This document shows, in pieces, positions 25,978 to 39,843 of a stretch of 64,000 bases of DNA. Each line of letters starts with the position of its first letter. Position 1 is the first letter of the stretch. Origin of the DNA: Lichenostomus cassidix (taxonomy: Eukaryota; Chordata; Aves; Passeriformes; Meliphagidae); NCBI GenBank assembly GCA_008360975.2, contig VLJF02000033.1:1674001-1738000 (forward strand), in the 5' to 3' direction. The translations under genes and the position numbers were made by a program. The notes beneath the pieces are model-generated. The model was not told the origin of the DNA. It searched no databases and was given only the letters and a program-made list of their open reading frames with translations.

Positions 25978-28665
25978 TCAGGAGCTCTGTGGGCAGAGAA
26001 AAGGGGGTGACACTGGGCTGGGGGGCCCCGGGGGGAGCACAGCCGCTCCGGGGCAGGGGGGACACGACCCCCGGGACCCCCCCTCACCTTCTTGCGCAGG
26101 TAGAAGCCGAGCCCCAGCGCCAGGAAGACGAAGCCCAACACGAAGCCCCCGATCCCCGTCAGCATCTTGCTGCGGGCAGCGTCCGGCGGCATCTCTGGGG
26201 GGTCAGCAGGGCTCAGGACCCCCAGAAACCTCTCAGCGACACCCCAAGCCCCTCCAAGCACCCTCCCAGTCGCCCCCAGCCCACCCAGGAGCCCCTGAAA
26301 CCTCCTCCCGATCCATTCCCAGCCTCCCCAGGACACACCAAAGCCCCTCCCGTCCCTCTCAGCACCCCACAACCCCTCCCAGTTGCCCCCCACCGCCCCA
26401 GGACCCCCAAACCCTCTCCCAGTCCCTTCCCAGCCCCACCAGGACTCACCAAGGTCCCTCCCAGTCTCTTCCCAGCACAACCAACCTCATTCCAACCTTT
26501 GGTTTTCCATCCCCAATCTCCTTCCAGCCCCTCCAGCCTCACTCCAGCTCCCTCCCAGTTCCCCCCAGCAGCCCCAAACTCCCTCCCAGTTCCCCCCAGC
26601 ACAGCCCAATCCCCCTGCCAGCCCCCCCAGTGCCTCCCCCGCTCCCCCCGGCGCTGTGGGCTCTGGCCGTACCCCAGTGCCGCCTCAGGGGCTGCTCCAG
26701 GCTGACGTGCTCCACCTGGCAGGTGTAGGTGACCCCGCGCCGGGGGGGCGTTTCCAGCAGCACCAGCAGCTGGTAGGTCCAGTCCCCGTTGGGGAGCAGG
26801 TCGGTGGTCATCACTTGCTCCGAGAGCTCCTGCTGGCCCTGGAACCACCTCACCTGCACCTGCGCAGGGTAGAAATCCATCACGGAGCACAGCAGGCGGC
26901 CGGGCTCGGGCTGGGAGCTCGAGGGCACCAGCGAGATGGACACGCTGGGGGGCACTGGGAGAGAGAGGGGAGACACTGGGATCAGCTGGGGGGGCGCTGG
27001 CAGAGAGCTGGGAGGGGTGGTGTGGTACTGGGAGGGACTGGGAAAGGAGTGGGAGGGAATGGGGGGGCACTAGGAGAGAGGGGAGTGGATTGGGGAGCAC
27101 TGGGAAGGCACTGGGAGAGAGGGTGGAGGTCTGGGAGTGGACTGGGCATGGACTGGGGATGGGTTTAGAGGGACTGGGATGGAGCGTGGTGGCACTGGGT
27201 GGGGCTGGGATTGCACTGGAAAAGCGGGGAGTGGATGGGGGAGCACTGTGAGGGCAATGGGAGAGAGAATGGAGGTCTCGTAGGGGAATGAGAACAGACT
27301 GGGATTGAACTGTAATTGGGTTTAGAGGGACTGGGAGTGACTGTGGTGGCATTGGGACTGGAAAATGACTGGAAGAGAAGTGTGTGGATTGGGGAGCACT
27401 GGGAGGGCACTTCATGGAGGGTGGAGGTCTGGGAGTGCACTGGGAATGGACTGGGATTGCATTAGAGACATTGGGAGTGACTGTGGTGGCACTGGGAGGA
27501 ACTGGGAATGAATTCCACGGCATTGTGAGGTTAAGCCCAGCGCGGGGAACTCGGTGCAGCTTGTCTGCCTGATGAGTCGTCAGAGACGTGCGAAATGATT
27601 ATCTGAGGAGCGTCATCTTCACGCTTGGCTGAAATGGACGCGCTGAGGGGGGACTGGGATGGACTGGGAGAGCTACAGAAGTGACTGAGAAGGACAAGAA
27701 GCCCCTGGTTTGGCCCAAGGAGGGCTGAGGGCTCCGGGTGATCCCCAGGGAGGGTTTGAGGGGCTGCAGGGTCATTGGCAGGGCAGACCCTGAGGGGACA
27801 CCTCTGCCCCACGCTCACCCCTGCGCTCTACGCTGAACGGGGTGAACACCTTGTAGTTCTGCGGGCAGATCGTGTCCACCACAACCTGCCTGTTCTCCAT
27901 CCATGCCTGGTCACTGTTCCAGTACTTGGCCAGTTTCTCCCCATCCGGGGTGAACCCCACGTATTTCCCCACATCGCTGTCGAACCTCAGGTACTCCACC
28001 CGGTTGTATATTTTCCTCTCCAGGAACCTCACCTTCTCCGTGCTGTTAATGAAGTGACACTCGCAGTATGCCATAAACTGGCAGACCCCTGTGTGTGCAA
28101 GGCACAGGTCAGGGGGTTCCCCCAGCACCCCCATCGATCCCAGAGCTCCGGGGGTCACCCCGGATCCCCACTCCGCACCCCCTGTGCCCCACGGCCGCCA
28201 TGGGACCCTCCTGCCCGCGCTCCCACTTCCTCTTTCCCACCCTTCTCCCTATTTCCCCTTTCACATCCTCACTCCCCGCCATTTTCAGCCACTCCCTACT
28301 TCAATTTTGGGGTCCCATTCCCTCTTTTTTCCCTTTTCCCACCCTTTTACCCACAATTTCTCCATCCCCATCCCCCTCCCGCTCAGTTTTGGGCTCCCAC
28401 CCTCCCCTTTTCCCCACTTCCCCACCCTCTCCCACCCCTTCCTCACCTTCCCCCAACCCTCAGCCCCTCCCGCTCTCCCTTTCGGCTTCCCCTCCTCCTC
28501 CCCCTCCACTTTGGGCTCCCAAACCCCTTTCTTTCCCCTTTTCCCCCTTTCCCATCGCATTCCCTGCTCCCCCCGCTCACCCGACAGCTCCGCGCCCGCA
28601 GCCGGGGTGGCTCCCAGCACCACCAGTGCCACCAGTAGGGCCCCAGCTGCCGCCACTCGCCCCAT
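25978..28665 (-). CDS. DAB: MHC class II beta chain 3, complete
   Basis: Five exons, all with GT-AG borders: 28581-28665, 27819-28088, 26673-26954, 26088-26194, 25978-25986; 250 aa. Domains are as in class II-1: leader, beta-1 with its Cys pair, beta-2 Ig fold, connecting peptide, TM (MLTGIGGFVLGFVFLALG) and tail FYLRKKSS. The usual NGT sequon in beta-1 is NST, still a sequon. W61 and N82 are kept but H81 is Gln (CPQNY). The beta-1 exon differs from class II-1 at many residues although the flanking introns are nearly identical. A normal AATAAA is present. Likely a functional membrane beta chain. Confidence 0.92.
26955..27525 (-). repeat. Intron 2 minisatellite, class II-3
   Basis: Almost identical to 5325-5905 apart from a few substitutions, implying a recent exchange between class II-1 and -3. 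Confidence 0.75.
27567..27603 (+). promoter_or_regulatory. Intronic X2-Y relic, class II-3
   Basis: As in class II-1, but the X2 core is also mutated (AGTCGTCAG). Confidence 0.35.
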
Positions 28666-29047
28666 GGCCAGCGCCGGGCAGCTGCCGCCAGCCCCGCAGC
28701 AGCCGCTGCACTGGGAGCTCCAGTCCGGAGCAGGGCGGGATCATCCGCCCCGCGCGCTCTGATTGGCCGGGCGCCGTTTTGGGACGCGCTCCCATTGCCT
28801 GGGCGTGGTTTTGGGCGCGCTGCCATTGGCCGCAGTTGTTTTGGACGCGCTCCGATTGGCCGGGCCGGTTTGGGGCCCGTTTTGCACAGGCTCTACCCGG
28901 CAACCGGTGACGACACAACACACACGCCCTCCCATTGGCTCCGCCGCTTTTGGGGCGCTGCGCCCCCACTCCCACTCCCCCCACTTCGCCGCCGCTGCAC
29001 TGGGACCACCAGCGACCCTTCCCAGTGTCGCCACATCCCGAGGCGCC
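28666..29047. promoter_or_regulatory. Bidirectional class II-3 / tapasin-like promoter
   Basis: Same structure as the copy at 7045; X1-Y module at 28896-28938 on plus. Confidence 0.6.
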
Positions 29048-29123
29048 ATGGATGGAGCACGGAGCTGCCCCTGCCTGCTGCTGCTGCTGGCGCTGACCCT
29101 GCCTGGCCTTTGGGGGCTCCAAG
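29048..29123 (+). pseudogene. Orphan signal-peptide exon, tapasin-like, copy 3
   Basis: Intact 76-nt leader exon and donor, identical in frame to the other copies. No further exon is found before the minisatellite. Confidence 0.45.
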
Positions 29124-29239
29124 GTGGGCTTTGGGGGGTCCTGGAGCCGCGGCGTTGGGATTTGGGGTGTCCTGGATCCATGGCAAAAGGGGATCGGGGA
29201 GATTCAGAAGGTCCAACCCGCTTTTGGGGGATTTTTCTG

Positions 29240-29940
29240 GGAAGGGCGTTGGCCAAACTTCCTGTTTTTTCAGGGTTTTCCCCATTTTTTTCCAATTTTC
29301 GGGGTCAGGAGTGGCCAAACTCCTCTTTTCCCACGGTTTTGGGGTTCTGACAGTTCCCAAACCCCCCTGTACCCGAGATTTTGGGGCTCTAGGAGTTCCC
29401 AAACCCCCCTGTACCCAGGATTTTTTGGGGCTGGGCATTTCACAACCCCCCTGTACACAGGATTTGGGGAACTGGGTGTTCCCATATCCTCTTTTTCCAG
29501 CATTTTGGGGCTCTTGGATTTCCCAAACCCATCTGTTCCCCATAATTTTTGGGGCTGGGAGTTCCCAAACCCCCCTGTACTGAGGATTTGGGGAACTGGG
29601 AGTTCCCACTTCCTCTTTTTCCATGATTTTTATGGTCTCATTGTGCTGAAATTCCTCTTTTTCCAGGATTTTGGGGCTTGAGGATTTCCCAACCCCGCTG
29701 TTCCTGGAATTTTGGGGCTCTGGGAATTCCAAAACCCCCCTGTAGTGAGGATTTAGGGCTCTGGGAGTTCCTACTTCCTCTTTTCCCAGGATTTTGAAAG
29801 GCTCAGGATGCTCAAATTCCTCTTTTTCCCAGGATTTTGGGGCTCTGGCATTGCCCAACCCTCCCTGTTCCCAGGATTTTGGGTGGAAATCCCCATTTTC
29901 CTGTGATTTTTATGCTCTCACCCCCCACAATTCCCCATTC
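29240..29940 (+). repeat. Minisatellite after orphan exon, copy 3
   Basis: GGATTTTGGGGCTCTGG-type array, the longest version in the window. Confidence 0.75.
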
Positions 29941-29974
29941 CCATTGCCCCACACCATCATCCAGACAGAATATA

Positions 29975-30605
29975 ACCAAAACTCCATTTCCAGGGGAATT
30001 CAGCCCAATTCCAGGTGTGTCTGACTCGATTCCAGGAGGATCCTGGGGCAATTCCAGCCTCTACTGCAGCACCAACACCATTCAAACCCAATTCCAGGTG
30101 GATTCAACCCAATTCCAGGTGAGTCAAATCCAGCTCAAGGTTGGTCCAACCCAATTACAGGTAGATTAAAGCAAATTCCAGGGGCATTCAATCCAATTCC
30201 AGGTAGATAAAACCCAATTCCAGGTGGATCAAATCCAACTCCAGGTGAGTCAAACCCAATTCCAGGTGGATCTAACCCAATTCTAGGTCGAGTCAACCAA
30301 ATTCCAGGAAAATACAACTCTTTTTCACGTGGATCAAATCGAATTCCAGGTAAATCCAACCCAATTCCAGGTAAATCCAACTGAATTCCAGATTGATCAA
30401 ACCCAACTCCAGGTGAGTCAAAACAAATTCCAGGGGGGTCAAACCCAATTCCAGGTCGATTCAACCCCATTCCAGGTAAACCAAATCCAGTTCCAGGTGG
30501 ATCAAACCCAATTCCAGGTCAATCCAACCCAATTCCCAGTCAATCCAATCCAGTTCCAGGAGGACCAAACCCAATTCCAGGGGTGTCAAACCCAATTCAA
30601 CTCTT
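29975..30605 (+). repeat. 20-bp minisatellite, copy 3
   Basis: CAATTCCAGGTGGATCAAAC-type array, close in unit order to copy 1. Confidence 0.85.
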
Positions 30606-30734
30606 TTAAATGTCCCATCGCCCCTTTCCCTCCATTCAGGAAGCTCCTGACAGCTTTTTTCTGGGAGAAATCCCTGAATTTGGGGATTTTTGGGGTGCAG
30701 TTTTGGACAGGGGACAGCTCTGCCTGCCTTTCCC

Positions 30735-30846
30735 CTCCCTGGCTGTGTCCCCAGTGTCCCACCCTGGCTGTGTCCCCAGTGTCCCACCCTGGCTGTGTCC
30801 CCAGTGTCCCACCCTGTCTGTGTCCCCAATGTCCCACCATGGCTGT
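30735..30846 (+). repeat. 25-bp VNTR, copy 3
   Basis: About four units of the GGCTGTGTCCCCAGTGTCCC-type repeat, ending at the LTR-like insertion. Confidence 0.8.
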
Positions 30847-32595
30847 TATCAGACACTGAAATATTTCACACCTCAAACATCGATACAAAGTTTTGCTCAT
30901 TATAACAAAAAGTGTACAAAGAAGCTACAATCAAAAATCCTCCCTGAAGATACCTGACTGGGACTTTGGACTGAGAGTCAAACTGCTGAGATTCCATAAA
31001 GGGAAACCTATTGTTCACTCATCTCAGGCTGAGGGAAAGGAATGCACACACAAATCCAAAGCCACCAGCTGCTCTGAGAATCATCCCTGGCTGAGTTTGG
31101 GGTGGGGGCAGAGCACAGCTCACTGTGATGCCTAAAATGCTGGGAAAGATTGAGCACAGACCCCGCAGTGTAGGAAAAGGGTATTCCCTTGGTTTAATAG
31201 GATCCCAGGTGCACCACGACGGAAAGAGAGCGACAATATCACGGGTTTGCAATTTATGGACTTCACTGATTAACATCCCTATCTAAAATTCCCCAATGAG
31301 AAACCTAACAAATGAAGTAATTGCCCCCTTATTCAAATTACCTCCCCCCAAAAAAAGTTACAAATTAGTTTACAGAAACATGTCCCAGTGATAAAGCTCT
31401 TTCAAGGCTGGTGCCTCATGCTCTTGAAATTGTGGAGATTGTTTCGTCTTCTCCAAAGAATTCTGAACGAGGCTGGAGCACAAGGGTTATAAACATGTGG
31501 GGCTGAGATACAGAGAGTAAAAGGTACAGGAATGGGAAAGGGTAAAAAGGATATAAAAAGAGTATAAAAGTACAACGAAAAAGGACAAAAACCCATCAGG
31601 CATCAGCAGAAGCCAGGTTTACACAAACTGCCCAGCTGTGGAACCCCCAACCCCACCAAAAAGTGACACAGAAACCCCAAAAAACGACACTGAAACCCCA
31701 AAAATTGCAGAAAAAAACCCAAAAAAGTGACACAGAAACCCCAAAAAGTGACATGGAGACTCAAAAAGTGACGATGGGAAACCTCCAATGGGACAGTGAG
31801 ACCCCAAAAACGGCAGAGAAAACCCCAAAAATGGAAGAGAAATCCCAAAAAGTGACACAGAACCCCAAAAAATGACAAAGAAAGCCCAAAATCGTCACAG
31901 AAATCCCCAAAAGTGACACTTGAGACCCTAAAAATGACACAGAAACCCCCAAAATGATACAAAAAACCCCAAAAATGACATGACAAACGCCCAAAAGTGA
32001 GACAGAAACCCCAAAAGGTGACCCAGAACCCCCCCAAAAATGACCCAGAAACCCCAAGAAGGACACAAAAATCCCCCAAAACGGCACAGAACCCCCAAAA
32101 ATCTCCACCGCACGCTGCTGGAGCAGTTCGACATCAAATCGGGACTTTGACGTGAGAGGAGCTGAGGGGAGTCACAATCCATCACAGACCCCCAAATGCC
32201 AGGCCTTGCACCACAGCAGTGCAGGTGATGCAAGCAGAGTCTGCTGCTAGAGACTGTCCCCTGCCCCGGGGGGACATGCTGGACATTGTCACCTGGCCTG
32301 AGTGTATATTAACCCTTGGCACTCTGTGCTTTTTGGGGGGAAAACCACCACTGAGAAGAGCAGCTGGAGAAGATCAATGTGACATCGTTGGGATCCACGG
32401 ATGGTGATGTTTTCTTTCTCCCTCTTTCTGTCCCCCTCACCTCTTTTCCTACTTCTCTTCTCCTCTCTTTTCTTCCCACTTTCTCTCATATTTACTATCA
32501 AATAAAACCTACACTACTGACTGGCATGTGGTCTCGTTTGCACCTTAATTCGGGCAGAGGTATTTCCAAAGAACCTTAATGTTTGGATCATAACA
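30847..32595 (+). mobile_element. LTR-like insertion, copy 3
   Basis: Third orthologous copy with flanking GCTGT, TATA-like and AATAAA signals near the 3' end. Confidence 0.6.
31640..32105 (+). repeat. Minisatellite inside LTR-like element, copy 3
   Basis: CCCCAAAAAGTGACACAGAA-type units. Confidence 0.75.
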
Positions 32596-33241
32596 GCTGT
32601 GACCCCAATGTCCCACCCATGTCTCACCTCAATATCTTCATTTTTACCCCAAATTCAGGTGTTTTGAAGGATTGAAATGAAAACAAGACCAAACCTGAAA
32701 GAAAAGGATTTACATGTCTGTGCCCGCTGAGGATCCATGTGGTTGGGTAGAACGGAAGAACATTTTTGGACGTTTCCACCCCAAAATCTTGGTCTTTGCC
32801 CCAATTCAGAACCATTTGGCTGTGAAAGATGCCCTTGGGTGAGAGAAAATCACAATCATGGAATCACTGAGACTAAGGAAAATACCTCCAAGGCCATCCA
32901 GTGTTGCCTCATGCCAAGAGATGATATAACTGAACACAAAAGGTGAGATTTTCTGGGGTGGAAAGTCAACAAATCCGCTCTCCCCAGGGAATTTCTGATG
33001 TCCCCAGGAATTCCCATGGACATTCCTGGCCCTGCCTTCATCCAGGTGCCCACAGGGAGCCAGGAGGGTGTGGAGCCACCAGCCAGGTGTCTTTGCCACA
33101 TGGATCACCAGCAGCACGGATCACCAGGGCTCTGCACAGCTGGGGTCACTGGGGATCATCCACTGCAGATCTTCCCACTGGGGATGGAGTTGGAGCAGCA
33201 ATGAAGCTCTTCCTGCACTCGGGACACTCGCAGGGCTTCCC
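32596..33241. other. Conserved intergenic spacer 3' of ZNF-F
   Basis: Spacer copy with a CR1 fragment at about 32849-32911. No gene is recognised. Confidence 0.6.
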
Positions 33242-34538
<1,297 letters not shown>

Positions 34539-35055
34539 GGGGCTCCCGTGCCTCCCGGGCTTCCCTATTTTCCAGGGTCCCGCTTAGGGATGATCCGGGG
34601 GCTTTGGGGGTCCCAGGGGTCCCTTCTCCCCTCATTCTCTGCTCCGCGCTTCCAGGGATCCCAGGCTTCCCCCTTAGCCACGCTCCCCCCTCTCCAGCCT
34701 GCCGGGGCTCCCCCAGCTCCGCCATCGCCCCTCTCCGCTCACCCCACTCCGGGGCTCCCGCCCTTCCCCTCCACCGCTCTCCCGGCCGGACCCCATGCCC
34801 CATGTCCCCCTCCCACCCCGACACCGGGCCGTGCCCACCTGCAGCCCCCAAAATATCCCCCAAAGCCCCACTGCCGCCTCAGCTTTGCCCTTCCGCCACA
34901 TCCAAACGTTCCCCCCGCACAATCAAACCCTCCCAGCGACCCTCCACGAGATTTCGGGCTCAATCCCGCAAGCTGCGAGCTCCAAACACCCGCCCAGAAA
35001 AAACGCCGCTCGGGGACCCCCGAGACATTTGGGGCGACTTCCTCCTCCCCCTCAC

Positions 35056-35568
35056 CTGCGCCATGCGGGGCGCCGATGCTCCCGGGGCCGCGACAGACAA
35101 AGAGCTGCGCGCGGCTTCTGCTGCTCCTCCTCTTCCTCTTTCCAACCTCTTCCTGCTCCTCCTCTTCCTCTCTCCTCCTTCCTCCTCCCGCGGCTCCTCC
35201 TCCTTCCTCCTCCCGCCTCCTCCCGCTCGGATCTCCGGCCTTTCTGCCGCTCCTTCCTCATCCCTCCTCCTCCTCCTCCATCCCTTCTCCTCCTCCCCCC
35301 AAGCCCAGCGCCCACCCTTTCCCCCCCTTTTCCCCACGCCGTCGCATCCCGCGGGAGGAGCTGGGATGGAGCCGGGGCAGGTCGGGCTGGGGCAGCGCTG
35401 GGCTCCGGGCCAGGCCTGGGCGCCCCCCACGCGCCCCCTCCCCAAATTGGGCTGGCGGGAAGCGCTGGGGGTGAGGGGGGGGCGCAGGTGGGGTTGGGGT
35501 GGGGAGCGCTGGGCGCTGCGGGTCTGCCTGGGAACTGGAGAGTCATCAGCGCCGCGAGCTCGGATTGG
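35056..35568 (-). promoter_or_regulatory. ZNF-F promoter, cut just beyond the Y box
   Basis: The untranslated exon ends at 35056. X1-X2-Y lies at 35527-35568 on plus. Homology to other promoters stops at ATTGG/AGAATG, so the second CCAAT box and the adjacent class II 3' end are lost. Confidence 0.55.
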
Positions 35569-36440
35569 AGAATGCCCGCAGGAGACAGGAGAGTCGTGTA
35601 AAAGTGACTTTATGGATGCACAGAGGGAGAGGCCTTGGGGCATTTGCCATTGGTCTGTAAAACGCAGCCTCCTTTTCATGCTCGTTTCCCGGCTGCATCT
35701 CCCTGTCCCTTTGCCGTCTGGCTGAGGTACTTGGAAGGTACAGACTTCCCGATCCGCCCACTGTCTGTGTCCCTTAACATGCACCCCTAGTTTGTGTGAC
35801 ATTCGGTATTCGTGGCTCTGGGAAGTGTTTGTTCTGCTTGTGGAAGTTCAGGAATGGAGCAGGAGCTTGGCTGAGCAGCAGTCTGTATCAATTAGTAACA
35901 ATTCAAATTCACAGTGGGTTCTGGGACCTGATAGGAATTCTTAGGATTCCCATGCGCTGCTCCATTGTGTAAGATTTGTTCTGGTGGCCGTTCATGTTTT
36001 TTTAAACATTTTTGGTGTGCTTCCTCCTGACCTTATTGAGCAGTTTTGTGTAATTTAATCACCCAATCTTTGGATCTCCGACTGGTTTCCCTGAACTTGC
36101 AGTAGCAAAAATCCCCAGTGGTTAATTACACTCTATAGATCATCCACAATGCTAGCACATGTTGGAGTGAGGAGACAGATGACTCCCCCCAATTTTTTTA
36201 GTGAAGTTTTCCCAACATTTTCCCACTTGCTGTTGCTCTTTGCAGATGAACCAATTTGTGCTGCTGTTGGGGTTTGACCCTGACTAAACGCCAGCACCCC
36301 TGCTCTCTCCTGCTGCACACGTGCCAGAGGAGGGGAAAGAACAAAACTGTAAAAACACACACCAAATTCATGAGTTGAGGGAGATAGGGCACTGGTAGGA
36401 GGACCCACGGAAGAAAGGGCAGACAGGCTTTAAACTTAAA
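35569..36440. repeat. Dispersed repeat segment, LTR-free version
   Basis: 35575-35730 matches 43440-43590 and 35731-36260 matches 44173-44720, joined without the ~585-bp LTR present there. It therefore gives an empty-site version. Past about 36260 the match fades. No gene is recognised. Confidence 0.6.
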
Positions 36441-37429
36441 GTTGGAAAATGATTTAATTACTTAACAGAGTCGGGGGATATATGAGAGGTAAAAATAAGC
36501 TTTTCGTACACCATTTGTTCACTCACCACCTCCCTCTTCAGCCCCCTTCCCTCTTCCCAAACCCACAGCACGGGCAGGCGGCAGGGTGAGGGGTTTGTTC
36601 TCTGCTCAGTCCATCAGGGAGAAGGGTCTTCTGCTTAGCCACGGGGTCCCTCCCACGAGAGACAGTCCTCTGGAAACTTCTTTGGCATGGCTCTGATCTC
36701 ACGAGCAACATCGCGCCCGAATTCTGCTGCAACGTGAGTCCTCTTGTCCATAAGGTGCAGACTCTGCCGGGCCGAGGCCAGGCTGCTTCCATGCCAGGAG
36801 CAAGGCCTTTCTCTCCCTTGCAAGGCCTTTTGCAGTTTTAACTGTTTAGATGAGACTCTCTCTGGATCACAGCTTCCTCCAGGCATCCACCTGCTCCTCT
36901 GGCGTGGGCTGTGGGTGGATTTCTGCACCCCTGTGGACTCCATGGGCTGCAGGAGAACCTCCTGCTCCCCCCACGGCCTTCAGCACGGCTAGCAGAGGGT
37001 TTTCAGCTGCGGCGACTGGAGCACCTCCTCCCCACCTTCTCCACTCACCTTGGTGTCTCCATGTTGTTCTCCCTTCATATGTTTTTACCCTTTCCTCCTC
37101 AAATTAAAAGCAGTGTGTTCCTACTTTTGTTTTGATTTTTTCTTAAATATGTATTCACAGAGGCAGAACTAGCACCTCTAATTGGCCCAAACCTGGCCAG
37201 CAGTATGTCCATCACCTTCAGAACCATCAGAGATTGACTGCTGGATTTGATGTAAAAACTTCCAGAGCTTTCACTCAGGACACACAGGAGCCATCTTTGT
37301 GCCACTCCCAACCCCTTAGACACCTCCCCAGGCCTAGCACAACAGGTTCTGAGGGGTCCAAATTTCTCCTAGATGTCAAAAAATAGTTCACTGATGTTCT
37401 GGGCCAATCAAAACCACCACAACTCCCCT
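36441..37429. other. Unrecognised single-copy stretch
   Basis: About 1 kb of mixed-composition sequence with no credible long exon, RNA gene or recognised repeat. It separates the left arm (minus) from the inverted arm (plus) and contains the breakpoint that removed class II-4 exons 1-2 (about 37380-37430). Confidence 0.4.
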
Positions 37430-38983
37430 CTGGCCCAGTCCCTTCCCAGTCCCTCCCAGTGCCACCCAGTCCCTCCAATCCCATTCCTAGTCCATTCCCA
37501 GTCCTCCACCATCACCCTCAGTGCCCTCCCAGTGCCCTCCAACCTACTCCCCTCTCTCCCAGTCCCTCTAATCCCTGCGAGTCACTTCCAGTGCCACCAC
37601 AGTGTATTCCAGTCCCTAAAATCCCAACCCCATTCCATTCCCAGTCCATTCCCACACCTCCACTCTCTCTCCTAGTGCCCCCCAAGTCCCTACCACTCGA
37701 CACCAAGTCCTCCCCACTACATTCCCATTCCATCCCACTCCTTTCCCAGTCCCTCCCAGTCCATAAACAATCCCTCCCAATGCCACACCACCCCTCCCAG
37801 CTCTCTCCCAGCACCCCCCAGCTGATCCCAGTGTCTCCCCTCTCTCTCCCAGTGCCCCCCAGCGTGTCCATCTCGCTGGTGCCCTCGAGCTCCCAGCCCG
37901 AGCCCGGCCGCCTGCTGTGCTCCGTGATGGATTTCTACCCTGCGCAGGTGCAGGTGAGGTGGTTCCAGGGCCAGCAGGAGCTCTCGGAGCAAGTGATGAC
38001 CACCGACCTGCTCCCCAACGGGGACTGGACCTACCAGCTGCTGGTGCTGCTGGAAACGCCCCCCCGGCGCGGGGTCACCTACACCTGCCAGGTGAAGCAC
38101 GTCAGCCTGGAGCAGCCCCTGAGGCGGCACTGGGGTACGGCCAGAGCCCACAGCGCCGGGGGGAGCGGGGGAGGCACTGGGGGGGCTGGCAGGGGGATTG
38201 GGCTGTGCTGGGGGGAACTGGGAGGGAGGTGGAGAGAGGCTGGTTTATACTGGGAGAGGGGCTTGGGGGTGTGGGAGGGCTGGGAAGGGGTTGGAAGGGT
38301 GTTGGGGAGGGTGGGATGAGGTTCTGGGGGTGCTGGTGAGCACTGGGAGGGAGTTTGGGAGTGCTGGGGGGAACTGGGAGGAGTTTGGGGGTGCTGGGGG
38401 GAACTGGGAGGGAGTTGGAGTGAGGCTGGAGGGGCTGGAAAGAGATTGGGGATGGAAAAGCAAAGGTTGGAATGAGGTTGGTTGTGCTGGGAAGAGACTG
38501 GGAGGGACCTTGTTGAGTTCTGGTGGGGCTGGGAAGGGACTGGGAGAGGGTTTGGGGGTCCTGGGGCGGTGAGGGGCAACTGGGAGGGGTTGTGGGGTGC
38601 TGAGAGGGACGGGAGGGGCTTTGGTGTGTCCTGGGGAGGCTGGGAATGGATCGGGAGGAGGTTTCAGGGGCTCCTGGGTGGGCTGGAGGCGACTGGGAGG
38701 GTGCTTGGAGGGGCTTGGGGTGTCGCTGAGAGGTTTTTGGGGGTCCTGAGCCCTGCTGACCCCCCAGAGATGCCGCCTGACGCTGCCCGCAGCAAGATGC
38801 TGACGGGGATCGGGGGCTTCGTGTTGGGCTTCGTCTTCCTGGCGCTGGGGCTCGGCTTCTACCTGCGCAAGAAGGTGAGGGGGGTCCCGGGGGTCGTGTC
38901 CCCCCTGCCCCGGAGCGGCTGTGCTCCCCCCGGGGCCCCCCAGCCCGGTGTCACCCCCTTTTCTCTGCCCACAGAGCTCCTGA
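37430..38983 (+). pseudogene. DAB: MHC class II beta chain 4, exons 1-2 missing
   Basis: Exon 3 (37853-38134), exon 4 (38768-38874) and exon 5 (38975-38983) are intact and correctly spliced in sequence, but leader and beta-1 exons are absent; upstream of a short intron 2 remnant (37430-37852) lies unrelated DNA. Beta-2 has CQVKHVSLEQ where the other copies have CQVEHVSLEQ. The TM and SS-stop tail are normal. Without a leader or peptide-binding domain it cannot make a class II chain, but it can donate sequence in gene conversion. Confidence 0.88.
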
Positions 38984-39125
38984 GCCGCCGCCGGCCGCAG
39001 CCCCTCCCCGTGGCCTCGGGCCCGGCCGGGACCCCCCGCTCTGTCCCCGCGCTGATTTTGGGGGATCGTGTGTCCCCCCAGCCCTGCTGTCACTCTGACC
39101 CCGCCCGGCTGCTCCCAGTGCTCCC

Positions 39126-39131
39126 AATAAA
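39126..39131 (+). terminator. Polyadenylation signal, class II-4
   Basis: AATAAA in the conserved class II 3' UTR context, about 145 bp after the exon 5 stop. Confidence 0.75.
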
Positions 39132-39343
39132 GCTTCCCAGTTGGCTCCGGTCGCGTTTCTTGTGGGGCACTGGGGAGGGACTTGGGGGGACCCCGCGGTG
39201 GGGCTGTGATTGGGGGGCAGACCTGACCCCGGGATGGATCGGGAATGGGGACCCCGTGTGTCCCCAAGTGTCACCCCGCTCTGGGGGGCCTTGGGAGGCA
39301 GCTGAACCCCGACACGGCACACAGCGAACCCCAAAAAAGGCGC

Positions 39344-39843
39344 NNNNNNNNNNNNNNNNNNNNNNNNNNNNNNNNNNNNNNNNNNNNNNNNNNNNNNNNN
39401 NNNNNNNNNNNNNNNNNNNNNNNNNNNNNNNNNNNNNNNNNNNNNNNNNNNNNNNNNNNNNNNNNNNNNNNNNNNNNNNNNNNNNNNNNNNNNNNNNNNN
39501 NNNNNNNNNNNNNNNNNNNNNNNNNNNNNNNNNNNNNNNNNNNNNNNNNNNNNNNNNNNNNNNNNNNNNNNNNNNNNNNNNNNNNNNNNNNNNNNNNNNN
39601 NNNNNNNNNNNNNNNNNNNNNNNNNNNNNNNNNNNNNNNNNNNNNNNNNNNNNNNNNNNNNNNNNNNNNNNNNNNNNNNNNNNNNNNNNNNNNNNNNNNN
39701 NNNNNNNNNNNNNNNNNNNNNNNNNNNNNNNNNNNNNNNNNNNNNNNNNNNNNNNNNNNNNNNNNNNNNNNNNNNNNNNNNNNNNNNNNNNNNNNNNNNN
39801 NNNNNNNNNNNNNNNNNNNNNNNNNNNNNNNNNNNNNNNNNNN
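39344..39843. other. Assembly gap (500 N) with duplicated flanks
   Basis: 500 Ns. The ~135 bp before the gap (39208-39343) and after it (39844-39980) are near-identical direct copies of the same ZNF-promoter flank. Confidence 0.95.

Noticed and set aside
36441..37429. Short ORFs in the unrecognised stretch
   Set aside because: None longer than about 100 aa has a domain, signal peptide, splice context or second copy.
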